This document shows, piece by piece, positions 36,438-45,638 of a DNA stretch of 64,000 nucleotides; within the stretch, counting starts at the first letter, position 1, and each line of letters begins with the position of its first letter. The translations under genes were made by a program, and so were the position numbers. Under the pieces are notes generated by a model. The model made no database searches and was not told the DNA's origin. It worked only from the letters and a program-made list of their open reading frames with translations. Source of the DNA: DASXHY01 sp036272195 (lineage in GTDB: Bacteria > Verrucomicrobiota > Verrucomicrobiia > Limisphaerales > DASXHY01); assembly GCA_036272195.1 (NCBI GenBank), contig DATAZE010000049.1:124001-188000 (forward strand), written 5' to 3'.

Positions 36438-37790
36438 CTTTCCGAACTCTGCATCCAGCGGAATCAGCGCTGTCACGATGAATCCCGGAACCGTCGCCAG
36501 CATCACCCAGACAAAAAAATGCTGGTAGCCCAGCAATTCCTGAAGCTTTCCACTCCACAATCCGGGCAACATCAAACCAAGCGCCATGAAGCCAGTGCAG
36601 ATGGCATAATGGGCCGTCGAATGCTGCCCGCGCGCTATATAAATCATGTAAAGCATGTACGCGGTGAATCCGAAGCCGTAACCGAATTGCTCCAGCGCCA
36701 CGCAACTGCTGATGAGCGTCCGATCCGTCGGTTGCGCATGGGAGAGATAAATGAAAACTGCGTCGGGGAGATGCATGACGAGCACCATGGGCCAAATCCA
36801 CGCGCGCAATCCGCTGCGCGAAACCAAAATGCCCCCAAGTATCCCTCCCGCCAGAAGCGCGATTACACCCACGGTTCCATAAACCACGCTGAATTCTTTT
36901 TCGCTGAGCGCCAGGCCACCAGCGTCGTGCGGGTCCAGCAGGAACGGTTGCACCATCGGGAGCAATTGCGCCTCGCCAAAGCGATAGAAAACCAGAAACA
37001 ACAGGAGCGCAACGATTTTTGGTTTTTTGAAAAACGCGGCAAACGTCCGCAGAAATTCGCTGAAAAAACGCGGCAAAGAACCTGCCTCGCCCGGTTTATC
37101 GCCGGCCGGTCGGGGCAGGATGAATCCGTGATAGGCGCCAAGCAATCCAAACAACGCCGCCATTCCCGCAAACGCAATCGCCCACGCGCCGGTTTCGTTT
37201 CCGGTGTGATCCTTGATTTCCGCGGCGATAAAAATGAATGGACCCTTCAGGAACAAAGTCGCCACGCGATACAGCGTGTTGCGCACACCGACAAAAAAAG
37301 ATTGTTCCCCTTCCGAAAGCGCGAGGATGTAAAAACCGTCCGCCGCGATGTCGTGCGTCGCGGAACTGAGCGCGATGAGCCAGAAGAGAATCAGCGAAAG
37401 CGGCACAAAATGCGCGCCGGGCAGCACCACCGCCAGGCCGGCAAACGCGAGGCCGAGCACACATTGCATTCGCCAGATCCAAATCCGCCGCGTCTTCAGG
37501 ATGTCCACCACGGGACTCCATAACGGTTTGATGACCCACGGCAGATAAAAGAGACTCGTGTAAACAGCGATGCGCGCGTTTGAGACTCCCACCGCTTTGT
37601 AAAGCACAATGGAAATCGTCGTGACGATCGCATTCGGAAGCCCTTCCGCGAAGTAAAGCGTGGGAATCCACTTCCACGCGTTTCGCGTGGCGGGAGGTGT
37701 AGCGCTGGCTTCAGGCACGATTTCGTTTAGCAGCAAAGTTTCGCCGGGAGCAAGCTTATCCCGAAACGGGAACACGGCTGGCGCTCCCAT
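36405..37790 (-). CDS. MFS transporter, AmpG (muropeptide permease) family
   Basis: A 461-residue inner-membrane permease with about 12-14 hydrophobic segments. The start KWIPTLYFAEGLPNAIV, then LPWVIKPLWSPVVD and SATHDIAADGFYI match the AmpG/SLC33 branch of the major facilitator superfamily. AmpG imports GlcNAc-anhydroMurNAc muropeptides for recycling; the substrate here is inferred from family. The last nine residues (SAGISPARR) come from a REP element at the 3' end. Confidence 0.85.
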   Translation of the reverse strand: MGAPAVFPFRDKLAPGETLLLNEIVPEASATPPATRNAWKWIPTLYFAEGLPNAIVTTISIVLYKAVGVSNARIAVYTSLFYLPWVIKPLWSPVVDILKTRRIWIWRMQCVLGLAFAGLAVVLPGAHFVPLSLILFWLIALSSATHDIAADGFYILALSEGEQSFFVGVRNTLYRVATLFLKGPFIFIAAEIKDHTGNETGAWAIAFAGMAALFGLLGAYHGFILPRPAGDKPGEAGSLPRFFSEFLRTFAAFFKKPKIVALLLFLVFYRFGEAQLLPMVQPFLLDPHDAGGLALSEKEFSVVYGTVGVIALLAGGILGGILVSRSGLRAWIWPMVLVMHLPDAVFIYLSHAQPTDRTLISSCVALEQFGYGFGFTAYMLYMIYIARGQHSTAHYAICTGFMALGLMLPGLWSGKLQELLGYQHFFVWVMLATVPGFIVTALIPLDAEFGKRSAGISPARR

Positions 37791-37873
37791 TTCCTATTTC
37801 AAGTTGCCCCGGCTTTACGAGATGTTAAATTCAACACGAATCTACAGCATAGGCTGCCGTCGCGACCGAATTT

Positions 37874-37900
37874 TTCGGCGGTCACAGACCGCCGCTACAG
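37874..37900. repeat. Palindrome CGGCGGTCACAGACCGCCGCTACA
   Basis: CGGCGGTC and GACCGCCG flank ACA, followed by CTACAG. A matching copy lies at 60914-60940. It precedes the DUF2182 gene. Confidence 0.65.
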
Positions 37901-37913
37901 GATTACGAGGTTA

Positions 37914-38690
37914 ATGGAAATCGTTCTTAAACGTGACCGGCTGATCGTGTTTGCGGCGCTCGCCGCCACCACGTTACTCGCCTGGGGTTACATGGTGCGC
38001 GAAGCGCGCGCCATGAATCTCACCGGCGCGTGCTGTTGCGCCGGCATGGCCATGTCTGGCCCGGACGTTCATCCGTGGTCCACTGCCGCCCTCGTTCCGC
38101 TGTTTCTCATGTGGGCTGAGATGATGGTCGCAATGATGCTCCCTTCCGCGACGCCGATGATTCTGACGTTTGCCAAAGTCCAACGCAATCGGCGCGAGCA
38201 GGAACGCCCCTTCGTCGCCACCGGAATTTTTCTCCTCGGCTATTTGACGGTTTGGACCGCCTTCAGTGCGCTGGCGGCGGTCATGCAATGGGCCTTGCAC
38301 GCCAAAGCCCTGCTCTCGCCGATGATGGTCGGCACCAGTCCGGTGCTCGGCGGTGCGTTGCTCATCGCCGCAGGGATTTTTCAATGGACGCCGCTAAAAA
38401 ATAAATGCCTCTCCAACTGTTGCTCGCCGCTGAATTTTCTAACGACCGGCTGGCGCGAAGACGGCCGCGGCGCGTTCGTCATGGGATTAAAACACGGCGC
38501 GCAGTGCCTGGGTTGCTGTTGGTTTCTGATGCTGTTGCTGTTCGTCGCCGGCGTGATGAACCTCTGGTGGATCGCCCTTATCACCGTGCTGGTACTCATC
38601 GAGAAAGTTGCCCGGCGCGGATTAATTCTGGGAAAAATCGCGGGCGTATTGTTCGTTGCTTGGGGTGTCTGGATAGTAGTAAAGGGATAA
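37914..38690 (+). CDS. DUF2182 membrane protein (predicted metal-binding)
   Basis: A 258-residue integral membrane protein with six or seven hydrophobic segments. Family marks: WAEMMVAMMLPSATPMILTF near residue 70 and a later GLKHGAQCLGCCWFLMLLLF, with clustered Cys and Met (also NLTGACCCAGMAM, about residues 35-47) that have led to the label predicted metal-binding. DUF2182 proteins have no agreed function. The gene is alone, followed 43 bp later by another membrane gene. Confidence 0.88.
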   Translation: MEIVLKRDRLIVFAALAATTLLAWGYMVREARAMNLTGACCCAGMAMSGPDVHPWSTAALVPLFLMWAEMMVAMMLPSATPMILTFAKVQRNRREQERPFVATGIFLLGYLTVWTAFSALAAVMQWALHAKALLSPMMVGTSPVLGGALLIAAGIFQWTPLKNKCLSNCCSPLNFLTTGWREDGRGAFVMGLKHGAQCLGCCWFLMLLLFVAGVMNLWWIALITVLVLIEKVARRGLILGKIAGVLFVAWGVWIVVKG

Positions 38691-38733
38691 AACTCGAGTT
38701 GCCACGGCACGTTCTCTGCTTATCGTGCTCGCG

Positions 38734-39675
38734 ATGAGCCTTGGCAATTACACGCAATCTGAAGAAAAACGCCGCCTGAACGGAGTCATCGAGAAGCGTG
38801 GCGTGCAAACGGGACTTTCGACCATCAGCATGATCCTCTTCGGCCTACCGTTCGCGGGCATCGGCGTTTTCGTTACCTTTATCGGATTAAAAATCGTGCC
38901 CGTGAATCCCACTTCCGTGCACGCGCCGTATTTTGTTTTGACTGCGTTCGGCTTGGTCTTTGCCGGCGCGGGCTTGTTGCTTTGGAGCATGGCCTGGCGG
39001 CAATTCCGCTCCAATCGGCATCGCACCCTGGCACTCGCGCATCACGTCAGCGAACCGGCCCTGGAAGATTATGAATGGGACCCGCGCGGGTTTGGCTCTC
39101 ATTGTTGGACCAGGACCGCCAAGGCGATTGCCTTTGCCGGCTTAATGGCGCTCTTTCTCTCGATGTTCAATTGGTGGGCATGGTTTGCGAAAGGGCCGCT
39201 GATGGTTAAAGCCATCGTAAGCTTGTTTGATTTGATTCTGGTTTTCGTCGGCTGGCAGGCCCTGCTGACTCTCAGCCGCGCGATCCGATTCGGTAATTCG
39301 CGGATCGAGTTTGTCCATTTTCCCTATCGCACGAATGAATTAATCGTGGTGCGCTGGCTGACGCCGCCGGGAATCACCCGCGCAAACAAAGGCGCGTTCA
39401 CACTCCGTTGCGTCAAGGAATGGACCGAGACGACCGGCAGTGGCAAAAATCGAACGACGACAATCGTTCACGAACAACAATGGAGCGGGGCGTGGTCGCT
39501 GGACCAGCCGGAAGATTTTCCGCCGGGAAAAAATATCGATTTGGAGTTTAAGCCAACCCCGGCCCTCCCCGCTACGAGCCTGAGCGGATCGGAAACGTTT
39601 TTTTGGGAATTCGAGGTGAACTTGAGTTTGCCCGGCCCGGATTTTAAAGAGACCTATCTCGTGCCCGTCTATTAA
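38734..39675 (+). CDS. Membrane protein of unknown function
   Basis: A 313-residue protein (ATG 38734; a GTG at 38725 is also in frame). Four hydrophobic segments: about 30-52, 64-84, 128-148 and 155-180. The C-terminal half (about 190-313) is soluble and beta-rich (SRIEFVHFPYRTNELIVVRW, then WTETTGSGKNRTTTIVHEQQW and FFWEFEVNLSLPGPDFKETY), resembling a domain that would sit on one side of the membrane. I do not recognise a named family. Its stop is 1 bp from the convergent ileS stop. Confidence 0.7.
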   Translation: MSLGNYTQSEEKRRLNGVIEKRGVQTGLSTISMILFGLPFAGIGVFVTFIGLKIVPVNPTSVHAPYFVLTAFGLVFAGAGLLLWSMAWRQFRSNRHRTLALAHHVSEPALEDYEWDPRGFGSHCWTRTAKAIAFAGLMALFLSMFNWWAWFAKGPLMVKAIVSLFDLILVFVGWQALLTLSRAIRFGNSRIEFVHFPYRTNELIVVRWLTPPGITRANKGAFTLRCVKEWTETTGSGKNRTTTIVHEQQWSGAWSLDQPEDFPPGKNIDLEFKPTPALPATSLSGSETFFWEFEVNLSLPGPDFKETYLVPVY

Positions 39676-39676
39676 A

Positions 39677-42517
39677 TCAGGTTTTCGCCTGTTTCACCGC
39701 CTCAACACATCGCGCGCAAATGGTCGGATGCTCCGGAGTTGAACCGACGTCGGTTTCCCAATGCCAGCAGCGTTCGCATTTCTGGCCATCGGCTTTAAGC
39801 ACCGTCGTTGAAATATCATAGACGCCTGTCTCTTTGGGCTCTACGAGTTCAACAACCAATTGAGAAACGTTCAGCAACTCACGCAGGCTTTCAGGATTCT
39901 TGGCGGCTTCGATCATCGGGATCGATTCCTTGCTGCGTTTTAAGATCACTTTGGCGTCGAGCGACTTTCCAATGGTTTTGCTTTGCCGGGCTTTTTCCAG
40001 GTCTAAAAGAACGAGATCACGTTCTTCGAACCATGCCCTCCACAAATTTGCTTCGTCAGGTGAAACGGAGAACGACGTTGGTTCCCATTCCGTCTCATGA
40101 ACCGACCCCGCCGTTTTCCCTGGCACAAATTCCCACGCCTCGTCCGCCGTGAACACCAGCACCGGCGCGAGCATTTTGCAAAGCCCCGCCACCAGCCGAT
40201 GCAATGCCGTTTGCGTCGAACGCCGGCGATGCGAATTGGCCGCGTCGGTGTAAAGCCGGTCCTTGATGACATCGTGGTAAATGGAGGACAACTCGACCGC
40301 GATAAATTGGCTCAGCTTTTGGTAAACGACGTGAAACTCGTATTTGTTGTAAGCCTCGGCGACTTCGTTTTCCACTTTTGAAAACTCACCCAAAATCCAC
40401 CGGTCGAGACCGGTAAGTTTGTCATCGGGCACCGAATGTTTCGCGGGATCGAAATCGTAAAGGTTCGAGATTTGATAACGCAGCGCATTACGGATGCCAC
40501 GATACGTCTCGGCGACTTTATTGATGCGTTCCTCGCTCACCACGATGTCGCTGCGGAAATCCTGCGAGGACACCCACAACCGCACGATGTCCGCGCCGTA
40601 TCGCTTCACGTACGCTTCGGCGGTCTGAGGTTTTTCGTAACCGCCCTGGCCTTGCTTGCTCTTGGAAATTTTTTCGCGGTCGGCGTCCACCATGAAGCCG
40701 TGCGTCAGCACGGTCTTGAACGGCGCCGCGCCATTGCCCGCCAGCGAAAGCAGCAACGACGATTGGAACCAGCCGCGATGCTGGTCGCTGCCTTCGAGGT
40801 ACATGTCCGCCTGGAAAGGTTTTTCTTTCCCACGAATCTCCGGGCGACGGGCGATGACCGCACGCGAAGACGAGCCTGAATCAATCCACACATCCAGCGT
40901 GTCACTGGATTTGGCGACGGCCTCCGCGCCTTTCCAATCTTTGGGCTTCAACAGCGACCACAATTCCGCCGCGGATTTTTCAAACCACACGTTCGAGCCG
41001 TGTTTCTCAATCAAATCCGCCGCGTTGCGGACGATTTGAGCATCAAGCATCGGATCGCCTTGGGCATCGTAAAACGCAGGAATCGGCACGCCCCAGGTGC
41101 GCTGGCGCGAGATGCACCAGTCGGGCCGCGATTCCACCGCGCCCTTGATGCGGTTCACGCCCCACTCGGGAATCCATTTTACGCGATCGATCTCCGCAAC
41201 GGCTCGTTGACGAAATGCGGCCTTTCCACTCACCACGTGATCAATCTCAACAAACCATTGGTCCATCGCGCGGAAAATCACCGGGTTCTTGCTCCGCCAG
41301 CAATGCGGGTAGCTATGATGATAATTTTCCTGGTGCAACAACGCGTGGCGCAATCGCAATTCGTGCAATACGGCCTCATTCGCATCGCTCTTGCCGTGTT
41401 TCTCCAAAATGGATTTGCCGATCATCTCGGCAGGCATTTGTTGCTCCACCGGCAAATCATTTGTATACGCAAATTTCCCGCTGTCATCGATCGGCGAATA
41501 AATCGGCAAGCCGTTTTGCGAGCCGAGGCCGTAATCCTCAAGGCCGTGCCCGGGCGCAATATGCACGAATCCCGTGCCGGTATCGCTGGTCACAAATTCT
41601 GCCGCGAACAATTTGCCAGTGCGATTGCAGAACGGATGCTGGTATTGCAACTTCGCCAGGTCTTCGACGCTGATGGGCATTTCCGTGTAATTGCTCCAAC
41701 CGCATTTTTCCGCGACGGTAGGCAACAGGCCGCGAAACAAAATGTATTTCTCACCCGCAACTTCCACCTGCACGTACTGCAGGCCTTTGTTGTATGCAAC
41801 CGCGAGGTTGGCGGGCAGCGTCCACGGCGTGGTCGTCCAGATCACCACGAAAGTGCCGGGCTGTCCCACCACCGGGAATTTTACAAAGATACTGGGGCTG
41901 ACGTGGTCGTGATATTCCACTTCCGCGTCCGCCAGAGCCGTGCGACACGGGATGCACCAATAAACGGGCTTCTTTCCGCGATAAACAAATCCCTGCTCCA
42001 CGATGTCCGCGAACAAACGCAGTTCATCCGCCTCGTATTCCTTATTGAGCGTGAGATACGGATTGTCCCAATCGCCCAGCACGCCGAGGCGCTTGAATTG
42101 CTCGCGTTGGATATCGATGTATTTGCGAGCGTAGGCATCGCAAGCCTTGCGGATGGTGGCGGCATCGGCGCTCGTATCGCCGGCCTTGCGCATGTCTTGC
42201 GTGACCTTGAATTCAATCGGCAACCCATGGCAATCCCAACCCGGCACGTACGGCACGTTCAACCCGCGCAGTGTTTGGTATTTGACGATGATGTCCTTGA
42301 GAATTTTGTTCAGCGCGGTGCCGATGTGGACGTCGCCGTTCGCGAAGGGCGGCCCGTCGTGCAGCACAAATTTCGTTTTGTCAGCGCGCTGGTCCTGGAT
42401 TTTTTCGTAAAGCTTCGCCGCGTACCATTTCGCAAGGCGCTCCGGTTCCCGCGTGATGAGGTCGGCCTTCATCGGGAAATCGGTCCGGGGCAGATTCAAT
42501 GTATCTTTGTAATCCAT
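39677..42517 (-). CDS. ileS: Isoleucyl-tRNA synthetase
   Basis: A 946-residue class I synthetase of the bacterial IleRS1 type, with editing domain and C-terminal zinc finger. The signature motif reads HIGT (DVHIGTALNKILKD, residues 64-67) instead of HIGH. KISKS is at about residue 616 (KISKSKQG). WTTTPWTLPAN (editing domain), EGSDQHRGWFQSS and the tail CERCWHWETDVG...CARC for zinc are all present. It charges tRNA-Ile and edits Val. There is no T-box leader; the region upstream holds a terminator at 42726-42773 for the preceding operon. Confidence 0.96.
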   Translation of the reverse strand: MDYKDTLNLPRTDFPMKADLITREPERLAKWYAAKLYEKIQDQRADKTKFVLHDGPPFANGDVHIGTALNKILKDIIVKYQTLRGLNVPYVPGWDCHGLPIEFKVTQDMRKAGDTSADAATIRKACDAYARKYIDIQREQFKRLGVLGDWDNPYLTLNKEYEADELRLFADIVEQGFVYRGKKPVYWCIPCRTALADAEVEYHDHVSPSIFVKFPVVGQPGTFVVIWTTTPWTLPANLAVAYNKGLQYVQVEVAGEKYILFRGLLPTVAEKCGWSNYTEMPISVEDLAKLQYQHPFCNRTGKLFAAEFVTSDTGTGFVHIAPGHGLEDYGLGSQNGLPIYSPIDDSGKFAYTNDLPVEQQMPAEMIGKSILEKHGKSDANEAVLHELRLRHALLHQENYHHSYPHCWRSKNPVIFRAMDQWFVEIDHVVSGKAAFRQRAVAEIDRVKWIPEWGVNRIKGAVESRPDWCISRQRTWGVPIPAFYDAQGDPMLDAQIVRNAADLIEKHGSNVWFEKSAAELWSLLKPKDWKGAEAVAKSSDTLDVWIDSGSSSRAVIARRPEIRGKEKPFQADMYLEGSDQHRGWFQSSLLLSLAGNGAAPFKTVLTHGFMVDADREKISKSKQGQGGYEKPQTAEAYVKRYGADIVRLWVSSQDFRSDIVVSEERINKVAETYRGIRNALRYQISNLYDFDPAKHSVPDDKLTGLDRWILGEFSKVENEVAEAYNKYEFHVVYQKLSQFIAVELSSIYHDVIKDRLYTDAANSHRRRSTQTALHRLVAGLCKMLAPVLVFTADEAWEFVPGKTAGSVHETEWEPTSFSVSPDEANLWRAWFEERDLVLLDLEKARQSKTIGKSLDAKVILKRSKESIPMIEAAKNPESLRELLNVSQLVVELVEPKETGVYDISTTVLKADGQKCERCWHWETDVGSTPEHPTICARCVEAVKQAKT

Positions 42518-42898
42518 CGCAAAGAGTGCGCAAAGTAACAGCGGAAAAAGGGGGTGTCAACGAAGGCGGACGCGAGGACCAGGGCCGACGCATATAAATT
42601 TTCGGAGAACACGAGGGTTCGAATTGACTATGTCGGTTTGAATTCGCGAAAAGTAAACTCGACGGCAATCAGGATCGTTGAAGGGATGATTTTGGATGAA
42701 ACAAACGACTCGTTAACATGCCATTCAAAAAATGACATCTATGCCAATTGATTAGGCTGCAATTGGCATAGATGAATTTTAATCGGAAGGATTTTGCTGT
42801 CGAGAGAAAAAATTAAGAACGATCACGTTGAAAATTTAGATGCGTTGGCCCTGACGCGAGAACTCAATATCAAACGGTGCACATGGTCCGGCACCCAA
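42518..42898. other. Intergenic region, 381 bp, A/T-rich
   Basis: No gene is supported; a 65-codon plus-strand frame at 42554 is not credible. It holds the perfect 14-bp hairpin at 42737-42773 and is noticeably more A/T-rich than flanking genes around 42700-42850. It must contain the ileS promoter. Confidence 0.5.
42726..42773 (-). terminator. Rho-independent terminator of the membrane-protein operon
   Basis: ATCTATGCCAATTG (42737-42750) and its perfect complement (42760-42773) form a 14-bp stem with a 9-nt loop, followed on the minus strand by GTCATTTTTTG. It lies 125 bp beyond the last gene of the operon 45397-42899. Confidence 0.8.
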
Positions 42899-43114
42899 TC
42901 ATTCCCCCCGCATCAGCAATGCGGCAATTAAAGAAAGTAACAGCATAACCCCAGCAGTGATTCGGACACGTTTGCTCGTGGCGAACACGACGGCGAGCAA
43001 AGAAAAAATCCCGGCGAGGACAAACATTCCCGTGCAATCACACAGCACCATCATCCCCGAAACGAACAAAATGATTGATAGAACAAGACAAATTCTCGCG
43101 CCTTTAATTTTCAC
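42899..43114 (-). CDS. Small two-helix membrane protein
   Basis: A 71-residue hydrophobic protein starting MKIKGARICLVLSIILF, with membrane segments at about 8-26 and 29-46 and a third at 51-68. No family is recognised. It is the last of four co-directional genes and ends in MRGE. It may be a true small membrane protein or an accessory subunit; its reality rests on the hydrophobic pattern and on the operon. Confidence 0.55.
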   Translation of the reverse strand: MKIKGARICLVLSIILFVSGMMVLCDCTGMFVLAGIFSLLAVVFATSKRVRITAGVMLLLSLIAALLMRGE

Positions 43115-43228
43115 ACATAATTGGGCGAATATCTCGCGTCAGCATCTTGCCCTGCGGTTTCTCCACCGCTTTTCGGACGAGAACTTCCATCGACTGCGAA
43201 TGGAATTAAGAAAAGGCGGCCAGAGGGA

Positions 43229-43516
43229 TTACAAAAAATATACAATAAAGGCAACGCCAGCAAAAATGAGATTCTCGGCCACCACGCATCTTCGCCCGGA
43301 GACGAAACAAGCCGCCGCCGCCAACACAAAGACGATAACACAAACGGCACACCCCAATACCACTCGCCCCGTAGCTTCGGCCAGCACGCCTCGAAACCGC
43401 ATATCCGCTGTGGCCCCTCGAAATATGATCAAGCTGATCGGTCCGAGAAACATGTAAACCTTGAAAGGGAAGAGGATCAACCCACCAAGCGCTTTGCTTT
43501 GAGGAGCAACACTCAT
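43229..43516 (-). CDS. Small membrane protein
   Basis: A 95-residue hydrophobic protein with three probable helices (about 10-34, 50-72 and 78-95). Its ATG overlaps the stop of the upstream gene (TAATG at 43518-43514), a sign of translational coupling that supports it being real. No family is recognised. The Cys-rich helix VVLGCAVCVIVFVLAAAACF is notable. Confidence 0.55.
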   Translation of the reverse strand: MSVAPQSKALGGLILFPFKVYMFLGPISLIIFRGATADMRFRGVLAEATGRVVLGCAVCVIVFVLAAAACFVSGRRCVVAENLIFAGVAFIVYFL

Positions 43517-43731
43517 TATTGATTCAAAGCCACACGAGGCGACGGATTTTTCACCAAGACCGAACTTCTCGGCGCTGCGGGCTTTCGCGGCAATTTGATT
43601 TTGATCGTTTGTTTTTTTAGCTTCGACTTATTCGCCTCAAGAGCTTCCGAAATTGCTCCCGCGCCGAATGCCAGTTCTTCCGACTCCGATTGCGATGAGA
43701 ATGATTGATGATTTTTCATAACAGAAAACAT
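43516..43731 (-). CDS. Short soluble protein in membrane operon
   Basis: A 71-residue protein (start MFSVMKNHQSF, one base after the previous stop; a longer start at 43749 overlaps that gene). It is Ser/Glu-rich, then strongly basic (KLKKQTIKIKLPRKP). No domain is recognised. The coupling at both ends suggests it belongs to the operon 45397-42899. Confidence 0.55.
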   Translation of the reverse strand: MFSVMKNHQSFSSQSESEELAFGAGAISEALEANKSKLKKQTIKIKLPRKPAAPRSSVLVKNPSPRVALNQ

Positions 43732-43732
43732 T

Positions 43733-45397
43733 TCACGCACTTGTCCCATCCGACCGGTGCCAGCGATGCTTCGTCAACGCCGCGGCTGTTCCAAACGCGA
43801 ACAGGAGAAAGCTTCCAATCACCGCCAGCAGTCCGGCAGGTGCGCGTTCAAGGAATAGAATGAAAGCGTAGCCGGGGCCGGACAGGACCGTCAGTATGGA
43901 GGCAGCAGGCAGGATGAACAGGTCCCATCGGCCCCGGAGAAGTTGTGTGATTAAATACGCTCCCAAAACGATTCCGCCCGGAATGCAGGGCATCCACATG
44001 GCCGTGTCGCCACGCACCCAAATGATTGTGTGCATCACCCAGAGGCTGGCCGCCAGGATGCGCAGCGTGCGCGCGCCTTCGTGTTCGCCATCGACCCAGC
44101 GCAGGCTGTGCAGGAGCAGAAAGACCAGGCCGCTTTGCACGGCCCAATAAACAGCTGCGCCGTGCCGTTGGAAAGCAGTTGCGACAAGAATCGCCACGAG
44201 CACCGAACCTAAAATTCCCGTCTTTGGACTTCGCGATAATGCGATGTAGAACATCAGGTAAATCGCGATGCCAGCCCAAACATAATGCGCGCGATCCAAA
44301 TTCGGCGTGAGCATACGCATCCATTCCTCCGGCAGTCCGCAGATCGACATCACAACGGATGCGAACAGCAGATTCCTCGCGAAATATCGGTCGCGCTCAT
44401 GCAAGCACATCGCGCCGTAAATCGCGGCATTCAGCATGGTGAGTGCGAAGAAGATGTCTGTGCTGTTCTCCGAAACCGCAATCAGCGGCGTTACCAGCGA
44501 TGCGGCCGCAAGCAACTGCCGCAGCGCACGGGGTTCGACACCTAAAAATTCCGGTGCGCGCCGATACGCCGTCCAACCCAGCATCCACAATGCGGGCACG
44601 ATCATTTCCAGGCGGAAGGCGAAGTTGTAAACGTAATTCAGGCAATACAAATGCATACCCGTCGCAATAATCCACAGCGAGAAAAAGCCGGCGGGAAGCC
44701 AGCGGCGTTGCGGCTCCAGACTTCCCGTCTCCCTGGCGTGCGGAAGGAAGTTAGCCAAAGCCAACGCCGCCGGCAAAATTGCCAGCCACGTGAATTGATT
44801 GATGACAAAATCCCGGCCGCTGTCCGGCATCCATCCCATTTTGGTTTCGCCCACGATCCGATATGTGGCGAGCAGACCGATGTTGACCGCGAGCAAGATC
44901 AGGCCCAGCGCCAGGGAACCGGTCGGCAGATTGAGTTCGCGAAAATATCGTTTGAGCCCGGCGAACCGAAGCATGGCAATTACCGCAGTGACGCCACAAA
45001 CCACCCACACGGCGCGTGTGCTGATGAGCGCGACCTGGCTCACCAAAATAAATGGAACAAAAATGAGCAGGTTTTCGAGGGCCACCAATAACGTGGAGTC
45101 ATACCAAATCCGCCGCGCGGCCAAAAAGATCGCGGTGAAAACGAGCAGGATCTCGTAGAACTCCAGCGAACCCAAATTGAAAGCGAGCTGCGAAATCTCT
45201 TCGGTGAACAAATTTCGGTCCACGGAAATGCGATACATGCCGAAGAGCAACAGCGCGGCGCTGACGAGATAAAACGGGTTGCAGACGAGAAAATGTTTGG
45301 CCCAGTAGGAGAACGGTTTTTGTTCCGGACGCGCGGGCTCAGCCGGCGTGGAAATAATGGGCGGTGCGGTGTTTTCTGATTCGTCATGCTCATTCAT
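43733..45397 (-). CDS. Large polytopic membrane protein of unknown function
   Basis: A 554-residue protein with about 14-16 hydrophobic segments spread evenly from residue 38 to the C-terminus and a Pro/Glu-rich cytoplasmic N-terminus. Short loops hold few charged residues: RYFRELNLPTGS, ETKMGWMPDSGRDF, CLHERDRYFARN, GLPEEWMRMLTPNLDRAHY. No catalytic signature of GT-C, O-antigen ligase or exosortase is clear. It is followed at once by three small genes (two membrane, one basic). The operon could form an envelope complex; this is inferred only from gene order. Confidence 0.75.
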   Translation of the reverse strand: MNEHDESENTAPPIISTPAEPARPEQKPFSYWAKHFLVCNPFYLVSAALLLFGMYRISVDRNLFTEEISQLAFNLGSLEFYEILLVFTAIFLAARRIWYDSTLLVALENLLIFVPFILVSQVALISTRAVWVVCGVTAVIAMLRFAGLKRYFRELNLPTGSLALGLILLAVNIGLLATYRIVGETKMGWMPDSGRDFVINQFTWLAILPAALALANFLPHARETGSLEPQRRWLPAGFFSLWIIATGMHLYCLNYVYNFAFRLEMIVPALWMLGWTAYRRAPEFLGVEPRALRQLLAAASLVTPLIAVSENSTDIFFALTMLNAAIYGAMCLHERDRYFARNLLFASVVMSICGLPEEWMRMLTPNLDRAHYVWAGIAIYLMFYIALSRSPKTGILGSVLVAILVATAFQRHGAAVYWAVQSGLVFLLLHSLRWVDGEHEGARTLRILAASLWVMHTIIWVRGDTAMWMPCIPGGIVLGAYLITQLLRGRWDLFILPAASILTVLSGPGYAFILFLERAPAGLLAVIGSFLLFAFGTAAALTKHRWHRSDGTSA

Positions 45398-45638
45398 AAA
45401 GCCTCCGAGCGATTTTCGATTTCAGTTTTCTGCAACCGACAATTCCCTTTTAGCACAGCACGGGCCAACCAAAGAACGTGCGTCTTACCGCACAGAAATA
45501 ACGCTTTCTGAAGATTTAGATGGGTCTCCCGCAAAAACGTCACGCCTGCGCGCGTGAATTCCACGCGGAAGGCGTGAAACTCGCGCGGCTGGAACTCCAA
45601 CTTGCCCGCACAGGCATCATGCTTTAGCCTCTACGCGT

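Noticed and set aside
41000..42538. 512-codon plus-strand frame opposite ileS
   Set aside because: Shadow of a strongly conserved synthetase; translation shows no family pattern.
42554..42751. 65-codon GTG-start frame upstream of ileS
   Set aside because: Ends inside a perfect terminator hairpin and has no similarity to known proteins.
43111..43350. Minus-strand 79-codon frame overlapping the small membrane gene
   Set aside because: It overlaps the coupled 95-residue frame (43229-43516) in another phase, and its second half is polar and unlike a membrane protein.
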